From Mycobacteriales bacterium (GTDB lineage: Bacteria; Actinomycetota; Actinomycetes; Mycobacteriales; SCTD01), in NCBI GenBank assembly GCA_040902655.1, contig JBBDWV010000005.1, forward strand, positions 1-64,000: DNA of 64,000 nt, given 5' to 3'. Under the pieces are notes generated by a model. That model was not told the DNA's origin. It did not search any database and saw only the letters and a list, made by a program, of their open reading frames with translations. Position numbers and translations under genes: made by a program. Below are positions 45,364-52,986 of the stretch, one piece after another (position 1 is the stretch's first letter; each line of letters opens with the position of its first letter).

Positions 45364-46433
45364 GAGCCCGCCTGATAGGTGGCGAACACCTTGTTGGAGT
45401 TGAAGATGCCGGTCTCGATGAACTCCGTCCACGTCGGCACCGGCCGGCCGAGCGCCTCCATGGCGCCCAGCAGCGGGAACCAGTTCAGCAGCTCCTGCTG
45501 CCCGGCCGACTCGACCTCCTCGAGCGGGGTCCGGCGCCACTGGTCCACATCGCCGCACGCCATCGCGTCGTAGAGCCGGCGGTCGCTGGGGGTGTCCGGG
45601 CGCAGCCGCCAGGTCTTGTCGCAGATGAAGGCGTGCGACCAGCTGGACGAGGACACCAGCGCGACCCGCCAGGGCGAGGCGGCGAGCACCTCTGCGACGG
45701 CGGCACCGACGTCCATGAGCCGGGCGGGGGTGGGCGACGGCGGGTCGAGCTCGCGCACATCGTCGAAGGGCGCCATGAATCCTTGGTAACTGATGACCCT
45801 GCGGCCGTAGCAGTTGATCGGAAACGGCAGGACCGGGTAGGGGAAGCCGGTGCGGTGGTAGTCGAGGTACAGCACCGCGTTGAGGAATGCGTGCGGCAGG
45901 CTCGGGTGGTGCAGCCGCTCGTACGCGTAGGCCACGTCCACACCCCGCTCGAGCAGCCCGCTCACCAGATGCTTGCCGATGTCGCGACGACCACGGATGG
46001 TGAAGCTCGTCTCCGCCGTCTCACCCCACACGTTCGGGCGGCCCTTCATGTCCGAGGAGTCCGCGGCGTGGGCCCACGGGCGCACCTCGATGTCCTCGTA
46101 GGCCAGGACGGCGTACGGCGGGATGATGTCCTCGCGGAAGTTTTCGTACTGATCGTCGCCCCAGATGAGCACGACGTCCGGGGCGAAGGCGTCGATCTCC
46201 TCGCGCGCACGCTCGAAGCCCTTGATCAGCGCGGCCCGGTGGCCGGCCGCGGCGGCGACACCCTCGTCGTCGGCCCACTCCCGGCGCGCGATCTCCGGCC
46301 AGTTCACCGGGTCCTTCTCGGCGGCCGGGATGGCCGGGTCGGCGAGGATCCGACGCATGATCCCGGCCATGTCGGCGTCCAGCCCGCTGAACGGCGGGTA
46401 GTGGGACAGCCCTACCCCGAGCACCTCGGCCAT
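45360..46433 (-). CDS. Class III extradiol ring-cleavage dioxygenase (LigB family)
   Basis: 357-residue LigB-fold Fe(II) dioxygenase. H11 in GLSHYPP is the expected first iron ligand; a histidine-rich RLHHPSLPHAF block and WSHAF supply further candidates for the second iron histidine and the catalytic histidine. It is longer than 2,3-dihydroxyphenylpropionate dioxygenase (about 314). ATG 46433 has GGAGGAGG upstream. It is the first gene of the dioxygenase-hydrolase-Rieske-zinc ribbon-dehydrogenase-reductase operon and is divergent from a MarR gene. The catechol it cleaves is unknown. Confidence 0.85.
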   Translation of the reverse strand: MAEVLGVGLSHYPPFSGLDADMAGIMRRILADPAIPAAEKDPVNWPEIARREWADDEGVAAAAGHRAALIKGFERAREEIDAFAPDVVLIWGDDQYENFREDIIPPYAVLAYEDIEVRPWAHAADSSDMKGRPNVWGETAETSFTIRGRRDIGKHLVSGLLERGVDVAYAYERLHHPSLPHAFLNAVLYLDYHRTGFPYPVLPFPINCYGRRVISYQGFMAPFDDVRELDPPSPTPARLMDVGAAVAEVLAASPWRVALVSSSSWSHAFICDKTWRLRPDTPSDRRLYDAMACGDVDQWRRTPLEEVESAGQQELLNWFPLLGAMEALGRPVPTWTEFIETGIFNSNKVFATYQAGS

Positions 46434-46591
46434 TCGTCCTCCTCCAGCGGCGGCAACAGCCCAAGACTAGGTTTGGTACTGAACTTTCGTCAAGCATGAA
46501 TGTTTCGCTTCCCCTGGCCGTGGCCTACGCTCCAGGTGCGGTGCACGGTCGGAACCGCCGACGGCAGCACGCGCGGCGAGAGGACGGCGGA
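46434..46591. promoter_or_regulatory. Divergent ligB-type / marR control region with candidate MarR operator
   Basis: The 158-base gap contains an AT-rich stretch at about 46463-46506. Within it AAGCAT (46492-46497) and ATGTTT (46500-46505) form a near-perfect inverted repeat with a 2-base centre, a spacing compatible with a MarR dimer. TAGGTTTGGTACT just to the left could hold a leftward promoter. Confidence 0.45.
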
Positions 46592-47176
46592 GTGGCGACT
46601 GACGCGAAAGTGCGCAACGGCACCGGAAGGGTCCGGAGCCAGGGCAGCCGGAAGCCGGACGAGACAAGCGTGCCGTGGCAGGTCTCGCGGGCCGCCGAGC
46701 AGCACGGCGCGGAGTTCGACCCGAGCCTGCTGGCCCTGACCCTGACGCTCTACCGCACCATGTGGGCCTTCGACAGGGTGAGCGCCGCGGAGCTTGCCCC
46801 GCACGGCTTCACCGTGAGCCAGTTCCACATCCTCGCCGTCCTGCACCGGGCCGAACACCCCCTCACCATGGGGGAGCTGGGGCGGGCGGTCTCGGTACGA
46901 CCCGCCAACCTGACCGGGGTGGTCGACGCCCTCACCCGACGGTCGCTGATCGAACGCCAGGTGAACCCCACCGACCGTCGTTCCTTCCTGATCGCGAACA
47001 CCGCAGCAGGCGAAGACTTCCTGGCGCAGTTCTTTCCCGGGCACTGGCGCTACCTGGAGACGATGATGTCCGGCTTGAGCCGCAAGGAGCGCGTGCAGCT
47101 GACGGAGCTGCTCGGACGCCTGCACACCTCCGTCGAGGCGGCCGGACTGGAGCCGCCCGGCGAACTCGAAGAGTGA
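46592..47176 (+). CDS. MarR-family transcriptional regulator
   Basis: 194-residue regulator with a central winged helix-turn-helix (MGELGRAVSVRPANLTGVVDAL near 91-112, wing with TDRRS near 127-131) and flanking dimerisation helices. I prefer GTG 46592, with GAGAGGA eight bases upstream, over ATG 46496, which would add 32 arginine-rich residues and lies in the operator region. Divergent from the upper-pathway operon and coupled by a 4-base overlap (GTGA) to the ACMSD-like gene, so both are probable targets, with a phenolic or aromatic acid as likely ligand. Confidence 0.85.
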   Translation: MATDAKVRNGTGRVRSQGSRKPDETSVPWQVSRAAEQHGAEFDPSLLALTLTLYRTMWAFDRVSAAELAPHGFTVSQFHILAVLHRAEHPLTMGELGRAVSVRPANLTGVVDALTRRSLIERQVNPTDRRSFLIANTAAGEDFLAQFFPGHWRYLETMMSGLSRKERVQLTELLGRLHTSVEAAGLEPPGELEE

Positions 47177-48195
47177 GTCCGGCACAGCCAACGAGCGGGG
47201 CTACTCCGTCGGGTCGGATCGACATCCACACGCACGTCGTCCCGCCGACGCTGCCGCGGCTCGCCGAGCGCTTCGCGGGGCAGGCCTGGCCCGAGCTCGT
47301 CGCCACCGGCGCCTGCAGCGCAGACCTCACTCTCGGCGGCACGTTCTTCCGAACGCTGGACGACCGGTGCTGGAATCCGGAGCGCCGGATCGAGGAGATG
47401 GACGCCGAGGGCGTGGCCCTGCAGGTCGTCTCCCCGATCCCGGTCACCTTCAGCTATGCGCTCCCCGCGGCGGGTGTGGCCGAGTTGGCCCTGGCGCAGA
47501 ACGAGTGGATCGCCGACCTGGTCCGCCGGCACCCCAGCCGGTTCGCCGGGCTGGGCACCCTTCCCCTGCAGGATCCCGACGTCGCAGCGCTGCTGGTCGT
47601 CGAAGCGGTACGCGACCTGGGACTCCAGGGCCTGGAGATCGGCACCAACGTCGACGGGCGCGCCCTCGACGACCCGTCGCTGGAAGCGGTCTACGCCGCC
47701 TGCGAGGAGGTCGACGCGCTGCTGTTCGTGCATCCGTGGCAGGTGCTGGGGGAGGACCGGCTGGGACAGCACGGGCTGCTCTACTCCGTCGGCATGCCGG
47801 CGGAGACCGCGGCGGCTGCTGCCACGCTGGTGCTGGGTGGGGTCCTGGACCGGCACCCCCGGCTCCGGGTCGTTCTCGCCCACGGCGGTGGCGCGCTCCT
47901 CCCGATGCTGCCGCGGATCGAGCGCTGCATCACGATGCTGCCGGGCCTGACTCCGCCGGACCGTCCGGTCCGCGACTACCTGCGCCGGTTCTGGTACGAC
48001 TCGCTGGTCTACGACGCCGGGACGCTGCGCTCGCTCGTGCTCGCGGTGGGCGCGGACCGCGTCATGGTCGGAACTGACTATCCGTTCCCGATCGCCGAGC
48101 GTCCGGCCGGCGCGGCGGTGCTCGCGGCGGGCCTCGACGCGCGGGACGTCGATGCCGTTCTGAGCGGGACGGCCGAGGCCCTGCTCCGGCGCTGA
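47173..48195 (+). CDS. ACMSD-like amidohydrolase/decarboxylase
   Basis: 340-residue amidohydrolase-2 family protein related to 2-amino-3-carboxymuconate-6-semialdehyde decarboxylase and other metal-dependent non-oxidative decarboxylases. HxH in DIHTHVV near 17-23, histidine in VHPW near 188-191, LAHGGG near 235 and aspartate in GTDYPF near 298 give a full metal site. GTG 47173 overlaps the marR stop by 4 bases. It may decarboxylate the ring acid or the ring-cleavage product of the neighbouring dioxygenase. Confidence 0.8.
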   Translation: MSPAQPTSGATPSGRIDIHTHVVPPTLPRLAERFAGQAWPELVATGACSADLTLGGTFFRTLDDRCWNPERRIEEMDAEGVALQVVSPIPVTFSYALPAAGVAELALAQNEWIADLVRRHPSRFAGLGTLPLQDPDVAALLVVEAVRDLGLQGLEIGTNVDGRALDDPSLEAVYAACEEVDALLFVHPWQVLGEDRLGQHGLLYSVGMPAETAAAAATLVLGGVLDRHPRLRVVLAHGGGALLPMLPRIERCITMLPGLTPPDRPVRDYLRRFWYDSLVYDAGTLRSLVLAVGADRVMVGTDYPFPIAERPAGAAVLAAGLDARDVDAVLSGTAEALLRR

Positions 48196-48200
48196 GCGCC
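48188..48200 (+). terminator. Hairpin over the stop codon of the ACMSD-like gene
   Basis: Perfect 13-base palindrome GGCGCTGAGCGCC whose centre is the TGA stop codon (stem GGCGC/GCGCC, loop TGA). Candidate terminator for the marR transcript. Confidence 0.4.
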
Positions 48201-48383
48201 ATCGCGCGCTGTCCCGGTACCGCCGAGGATGTCGTCGACCTACAGACCTCCGCTTCGTTGGTTGCTCGTCACGATTGTCCACCTCTAGAATTTTTTGAGA
48301 GCGACTGTTAATTTCCTCCCATGGTGAGCGGCCTGTGCCCGCGCCGCTCGCTCAGCTACTGACCTGAGAGCCGCTCGAACGCC
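48196..48383 (+). promoter_or_regulatory. Promoter region of the CoA-transferase gene
   Basis: 188 bases with an AT-rich island at about 48274-48315. GATTGTCCAC at 48273-48282 followed by CTCTAGAATTTTTTGAG resembles the segments in the control regions at 32707 and 60733. A 13-codon reading frame at 48320 lacks a ribosome binding site and is not called. Confidence 0.45.
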
Positions 48384-49568
48384 ATGCCCGTCGACGCTGA
48401 CAGCACACCTGCGCGGGGCCCGCTCGCGGGCATCCGGGTCGTGGAGATCGCCAGCTTCATCGCCGGCCCCTATGCCGGGCAGCTGTTGGCCGATCTGGGC
48501 GCGGAGGTCGTCAAGGTGGAGTCCCCGTCGGGGGGTGACCCGTTCCGCAGCTTCGCCGGAGGCAGCTACGCGCCGCACTTCCTGGCCTACAACAGGAACA
48601 AGCGCAGCGTCGCGGTGGACCTGCGCAGCGAGCACGGCGCAGCGGTCGGCCGCGGGCTGGTGGAGCGGGCGGACGTCCTGCTGGAGAACTCCCGCCCCGG
48701 CGTCATGGACCGGCTCGGTCTGGGCTACGAGACGGTGCGCGGCTGGAATCCCCGCCTCGTCTACTGCTCGGTCTCCGGCTTCGGCCAGGAGGGCCCGGCG
48801 GCCGATCGGCCGGTCTACGACACCGTGGCGCAGGCTCTGGGCGGGATGCTCAGCCAGACGCTCGACCCGGACAAGCCGCGGATCACCGGCCCGGCGATGT
48901 CCGACGGCATCGCCGGACTCACCGCGGCCTACGCCGTTCTGGCCGCCCTCACGGCACGCGGCGCGGACGGGCCGGGGCAGCACGTCGACGTGTCGATGTT
49001 CGCCGCGACGGCGGCGTTCCTCACCTCGGAGGCGGCCATCTGGCACGCGACCGGCGACCGCGGGGGGCCGCACCGGCGGCCCAGCCTGAGCCAGTCGTAT
49101 GCCTTCACGTGCAGCGACGACCGGGTCATCACGGTGCATCTGTCGTCGCCGGCGAAGTTCTGGACCTCCTTCGTCGCGGCCGTCGAGCGCGCCGACCTGC
49201 TCACCGATCCCCGCTTCGCCACCCGCGAAGCCCGGGTGGAGCACTTCGAGGACCTGCATGTCGAGCTGGCTCCGGTCTTCCGCAGGCGGCCGGTCGAGGC
49301 GTGGCGGGAGGCCTTCCTGCACCACGACGTGCCGCACGCGCAGGTCAACTCGATCGAGGACGTCTTCGCCGAGCCGCAGGCGCAGCACTGGGGGCTCGAG
49401 CTCCGCCTGCAGCACCCCACGCAGGGGGAGGTGGTCGGCGTCGCCCCGCCGGTGCGCTTCTCGCAGACGCCGTGCCAGCAGCTGGCGGCGCCACCGACGC
49501 TCGGCCAGGACACCGCGGCGGTCCTCGCCGAGCTGGGGCTGCCGGCGGCTCCGCCAGAGCCGGCCTGA
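48384..49568 (+). CDS. Family III CoA-transferase (CaiB/BaiF)
   Basis: 394-residue CoA-transferase that moves CoA between carboxylates through an aspartyl intermediate; the catalytic aspartate is in the VYDTVAQALGGM block near residue 149. The N-terminal VVEIASFIAGPYA and LLADLGAEVVKVE segments are the family signature. It stands alone on the + strand, convergent with the second carboxylase operon, and could activate that operon's oxo-acid product (for example a 3-oxo acid) to its CoA ester. Substrate not predictable. The ribosome binding site at ATG 48384 is weak. Confidence 0.87.
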   Translation: MPVDADSTPARGPLAGIRVVEIASFIAGPYAGQLLADLGAEVVKVESPSGGDPFRSFAGGSYAPHFLAYNRNKRSVAVDLRSEHGAAVGRGLVERADVLLENSRPGVMDRLGLGYETVRGWNPRLVYCSVSGFGQEGPAADRPVYDTVAQALGGMLSQTLDPDKPRITGPAMSDGIAGLTAAYAVLAALTARGADGPGQHVDVSMFAATAAFLTSEAAIWHATGDRGGPHRRPSLSQSYAFTCSDDRVITVHLSSPAKFWTSFVAAVERADLLTDPRFATREARVEHFEDLHVELAPVFRRRPVEAWREAFLHHDVPHAQVNSIEDVFAEPQAQHWGLELRLQHPTQGEVVGVAPPVRFSQTPCQQLAAPPTLGQDTAAVLAELGLPAAPPEPA

Positions 49569-49579
49569 GGGCCTGACGA

Positions 49580-49603
49580 TCGCGCGGAGACCGGGGCGCG
49601 CGA
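49580..49603. terminator. Convergent terminator hairpin
   Basis: TCGCGCG (49580-49586) pairs perfectly with CGCGCGA (49597-49603) around a 10-base loop, in the 40-base gap between the CoA-transferase and the leftward amidohydrolase stop codons. Confidence 0.5.
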
Positions 49604-49608
49604 CCCGC

Positions 49609-50463
49609 TCAGATGCCGAACAGCCGGCGCGCGTTCTCGAGCAGCACCTTCGGCCGCACCTCGTCCTTGATCGGGAGCTCGGCGAACTCCGCCAGCCAGC
49701 GCTCCGGGGTGATGACCGGCCAGTCGGAGCCGAAGAGCACCCGGTCCTGCAGCATCGTGTTGACGTGCTGCACCAGCTGCGGCGGGAAGTACTTCGGAGC
49801 CCAGCCGGACAGGTCGAGGTAGACGTTGCCCTTGTGCCGGGCCATTGCCAGCTGCTCGTCCTGCCACGGCCATCCCGGGTGCGCCGAGATGATCGTGAGT
49901 CCCGGGTGGTCGGCGGCGATGTCGTCGAGGTAGGGAATGGGGGCGGTGTACTTCAGCTTGAAGCCCAGGCCGCCCCGCTGCCCCGCCCCGTTCCCCATCA
50001 TGCCGGTGTGGAACAGGCAGATCAGGCCCAACTCGGCTGCCAGCTCCCACAGCGGCGCGAACCGCGGCGCGTTGGCCTCGAAATGCTGGCGACCCGGGTT
50101 GAACTTCAGGCCCCGCAGGCCGAGACCCTTGATCCGCCGGACTTCCTCGAGCGCCAGCCTGCCCATCCAGGGATCGACACCACCGAAGCCCAGGAACACG
50201 TCCGGGTGGTCACGGACCGCCCGTGCGACGTGGTCGTTCGGGACCGGCGGCAGGCCCGAGCTGGTGGAGTCGTCAGAGGCCAGCAGCACGCACATCATCC
50301 GCCGGCGCCGGTAATCCTCGGCAAGCGTGTCCAACGACACGGGGTCCATCTGCTTGCCGAAGTACGTCGACATGGCCTCGCGACGGCCGCCGCCCATCGA
50401 GGCGAGCGAGACGTCGTCCCACGGGTGGACGTGGCAGTCGATCGCGGTCAGGTCAGCCAGCAT
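49609..50463 (-). CDS. Amidohydrolase-2 family metal-dependent hydrolase/decarboxylase
   Basis: 284-residue TIM-barrel protein with DCHVHPW (HxH) near residues 9-15, FHTG near 150, SAHPGW near 192 and GSDWP near 246, a full amidohydrolase-2 metal set. Homologues include hydrolases of lactones and aromatic acid decarboxylases. ATG 50463 lies 11 bases inside the end of the second HyuA gene, so it is part of the same transcript, and it is the last gene of the TRAP-carboxylase operon. It may process the product of the carboxylase. Confidence 0.8.
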   Translation of the reverse strand: MLADLTAIDCHVHPWDDVSLASMGGGRREAMSTYFGKQMDPVSLDTLAEDYRRRRMMCVLLASDDSTSSGLPPVPNDHVARAVRDHPDVFLGFGGVDPWMGRLALEEVRRIKGLGLRGLKFNPGRQHFEANAPRFAPLWELAAELGLICLFHTGMMGNGAGQRGGLGFKLKYTAPIPYLDDIAADHPGLTIISAHPGWPWQDEQLAMARHKGNVYLDLSGWAPKYFPPQLVQHVNTMLQDRVLFGSDWPVITPERWLAEFAELPIKDEVRPKVLLENARRLFGI

Positions 50464-52252
50464 CCGGCAGCGTCCTCTCCATGACGATGTTGCCCCACTC
50501 GTCGATCCGTGCGCCCCAGCCGTCGTTCACGGCATAGGAGCTGTCTGCCGCCTCGATGATGGCCGGCCCGTCGAGCTCCGCCCCGCGCGCGAGTTCGGCC
50601 AGCTGGAACACCGGTGTCGGGACCGCCTCGACCGAGTCCTCCCAACGCACCGCACGCCGTTCCTTCGGCTCCGGCCGGGACGGCTCGACGGACGCGGCGA
50701 CCGGCAGCCAGTGCGGGGTGGGCGCCCAGGCGCTCAGCGTGGCCCGCCCGTCGCGGGTGCCCGCCTCATAGCGGATGTCCGAGGCGGGAAAGCCCTCACC
50801 GCGCATGTCGACCTCGGCCTGGCGGCGGAGCGCGCCCGGGTCCTTGCCGGCGTACTCGTGCCGGACGTCTGCGGTGGACGACCCGAAGGCGCTGAACACC
50901 GAACCGAAGGGGAAGCCGACCACGCGCCGGATCCCGATCAGATCGGCCAGGCCACAGCCGTGCAAGGGGCCGCCGCCCCCGAAGGCGAACAGGGTGAAGC
51001 TGCCGGGGTCGTCCAGCCGGCTGCCGATCAGCCCGGCCATGCCCTCGTTCACCCGACTCCTGATGGCCATCGCGAGATCCTCGGTGGAGCCTTCCAGCTG
51101 CCGCCCGACGCGTCGGGCGATCGCCTGCTCGGCGCGGTCTCGGTTGAGCGCCATCCGCCCGCCGAGGAACCTGTCGGGGTCGATCAGGCCCAGGACGAGG
51201 TTCGCGTCGGTCACCGTCGGCTCGACACCGCCCTTGTCGTAGCAGGCGGGACCAGGTGCCGAGCCGGCGCTCTGCGGCCCGACCTGCAGCTGCCCGTCGA
51301 CGACCTTGGCGATGCTGCCGCCCCCGGCACCCAGCGACTCGGTCTCGATCATGGGCACCGACAGGTGCAGGCCGGCCATCCACGGGTCGTCCACCACCGC
51401 AGGGCGGGCGCCCTGCAGGACGGCGACGTCGAGGCTGGTGCCCCCCATGTCGGCGGTGACGACGTTCTGCTCGCCGAGGAGCTCGGCCAGGGCCGCGACG
51501 CCGTTCACGGCCACGGCCGGCCCGCTGCTCAACGTCTGTACCGCGACCGTCTTGGCCACCCGCGCGCAGCCGCCGCTGGCGTGCACGACGAGCAGCGGCC
51601 GGGTCAGACCGTTGTCGCGGACGAGGTCGTCGGCCCGGAACAGCCCCCGCGCGAGCTCGCCGTGCAGGTAGGCGTTCAGCGCCACGGTGTTGGTCCGGGT
51701 GTGGGCATCGCTCGAGTAGCTGACCTCGTGGCTGAGCTGGAGGGGGATCGAGCGCAGGTAGTGGACCGGATAGCGCTCGAGCACGACCGCCCGCAGCGCC
51801 TGTTCGGCCTGGGCATCCCGCAGGCTGACCGCGATCATCCGGGCACCGAGGTTGACCAGTGTCCTGGCGGCCAGCAGCACCTCCTCGTCCTCGGGTGCCG
51901 AGCTGATGCCCACGACCATTCCGGGACGCAGGAAAAGGTCGCCGGCGGGAGCGGGTCCGTCCCCGTACAGGTCCTGCTCGTGGCCCCTCTCCACGATGAG
52001 GCCGAGGGTCGGGCCGCGGCGCTGGAGCAGCGTGTTGGTGCCGAGTGTCGTCGACAGACGTACGACGAGGCAGTCGCGCAGGAAGTCGCGCAAGGGCACG
52101 CCGAAGCGGGACGCGCCTTCGGACAGGCAGTTCAGGAAGCACTCGGTGAGGTCGTGCGGGGTGGTGAGCACCTTCCCTGTCCGGCTCTCGGCCCCGTCGG
52201 TGAAGAAGCCGTCCGTGAAGGTCCCGCCCACGTCCAGGTCCGCGGTGTACAT
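50453..52252 (-). CDS. Second HyuA-like ATPase subunit, short form (module 2)
   Basis: 599-residue hydantoinase-A family protein, about 100-130 residues shorter than the other HyuA proteins here, the loss being mainly in the middle and C-terminus. Both phosphate loops are present: DVGGTFTDGF near 7-16 and ADMGGTSLD near 269-277, with GAGGGSIAK and FGGGGPLHG blocks after them. ATG 52252 shares one base with the stop of the URO-D-like gene (TGATG). In acetophenone carboxylase two different HyuA-type chains occur in one complex; this could be the second such chain. Confidence 0.82.
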   Translation of the reverse strand: MYTADLDVGGTFTDGFFTDGAESRTGKVLTTPHDLTECFLNCLSEGASRFGVPLRDFLRDCLVVRLSTTLGTNTLLQRRGPTLGLIVERGHEQDLYGDGPAPAGDLFLRPGMVVGISSAPEDEEVLLAARTLVNLGARMIAVSLRDAQAEQALRAVVLERYPVHYLRSIPLQLSHEVSYSSDAHTRTNTVALNAYLHGELARGLFRADDLVRDNGLTRPLLVVHASGGCARVAKTVAVQTLSSGPAVAVNGVAALAELLGEQNVVTADMGGTSLDVAVLQGARPAVVDDPWMAGLHLSVPMIETESLGAGGGSIAKVVDGQLQVGPQSAGSAPGPACYDKGGVEPTVTDANLVLGLIDPDRFLGGRMALNRDRAEQAIARRVGRQLEGSTEDLAMAIRSRVNEGMAGLIGSRLDDPGSFTLFAFGGGGPLHGCGLADLIGIRRVVGFPFGSVFSAFGSSTADVRHEYAGKDPGALRRQAEVDMRGEGFPASDIRYEAGTRDGRATLSAWAPTPHWLPVAASVEPSRPEPKERRAVRWEDSVEAVPTPVFQLAELARGAELDGPAIIEAADSSYAVNDGWGARIDEWGNIVMERTLPDAG

Positions 52253-52986
52253 CAGCTCAACTCCTTCAGCCACGCAGAGAGGTGCTCGGCCGGCAGGTCC
52301 TGCGGCACCTCTCCGTCGGTCACGACAGGCCTTCCACGCCAGCTGCGGTTCGGCTCCCGAGCCAGCTCGTCCAGGGGCAGCACCTGATCGCGGGGCAGCT
52401 CGTCCAGCACGATGACCTGTGCCCCGAAGTAGCCGGCCACGTTGAGCAGCGGGTTCAGGGAGACGTCCTGCTGCGATCCCACCCCCAGCACCGGGTCCTC
52501 CGCGACGATGAGCAGCCGGGCCCCGCGCTCGAGATAGGCCCGGGCGAGCACCGCGTACAGCTGGGTCAGCTCGGCGGCGTCCACCGGCAGCACGGACTGC
52601 AGGCTGCGAGGTCCCGACAGCACCCCGGCGACGGCCACGTCGTCCCGGAACTCGGTGCTCAGTCGCGCCGTCACCTCGAGTACCTGGGCCAGCGGCGTCG
52701 CGTCCAGCAGGTCCTGTCCGGCCGGGAGGGGAGCGGTCGCGGTCCCGCTCCCGGTGATGCTGCCCGTGGAGTCCCGCTCGACCCGCGCCCCGCACGCCTC
52801 ACCCTCCACGCCGAGGCGGAAGTGCGAGACGACGACCGGCAGGCCGAACAGCTGCTGGGCGCTGCGCAGTGCGAAGGTCGACGAGGTCACGTCGTCGCTG
52901 AGCTCCTCCCAGGTGAGCTGCTCCAGCCGTCCCGCGAGGCGGTAGACGATGGGCAGGAAGCCGATGTCGTGAGGAGGCGCCGTCAT
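52252..52986 (-). CDS. Short URO-D/methyltransferase-like protein in the carboxylase operon
   Basis: 244-residue protein resembling the URO-D superfamily (uroporphyrinogen decarboxylase, MtaA-type methyltransferases) in pattern. Visible are an N-terminal FLPIVYRLAGRLEQL segment, an AQQLFGLPVVVSHFRLGVEGEACG stretch in place of the usual elfG...D..veaeAlG, VAGVLSGPRSL where the family has a GP(F/L)T strand, and YLERGARLLIVAED. It is about 100 residues shorter than true URO-D and lacks the N-terminal arginine motif of haem synthesis. ATG 52986 overlaps the HyuB stop by 4 bases. Its tight insertion between HyuB and HyuA genes suggests a subunit or helper of that enzyme. Confidence 0.65.
   Translation of the reverse strand: MTAPPHDIGFLPIVYRLAGRLEQLTWEELSDDVTSSTFALRSAQQLFGLPVVVSHFRLGVEGEACGARVERDSTGSITGSGTATAPLPAGQDLLDATPLAQVLEVTARLSTEFRDDVAVAGVLSGPRSLQSVLPVDAAELTQLYAVLARAYLERGARLLIVAEDPVLGVGSQQDVSLNPLLNVAGYFGAQVIVLDELPRDQVLPLDELAREPNRSWRGRPVVTDGEVPQDLPAEHLSAWLKELS

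Noticed and set aside
48320-48361. 13-codon reading frame ahead of the CoA-transferase gene
   Set aside because: No ribosome binding site (the preceding bases are TTTCCTCCC), no attenuator-like codon run; likely chance.
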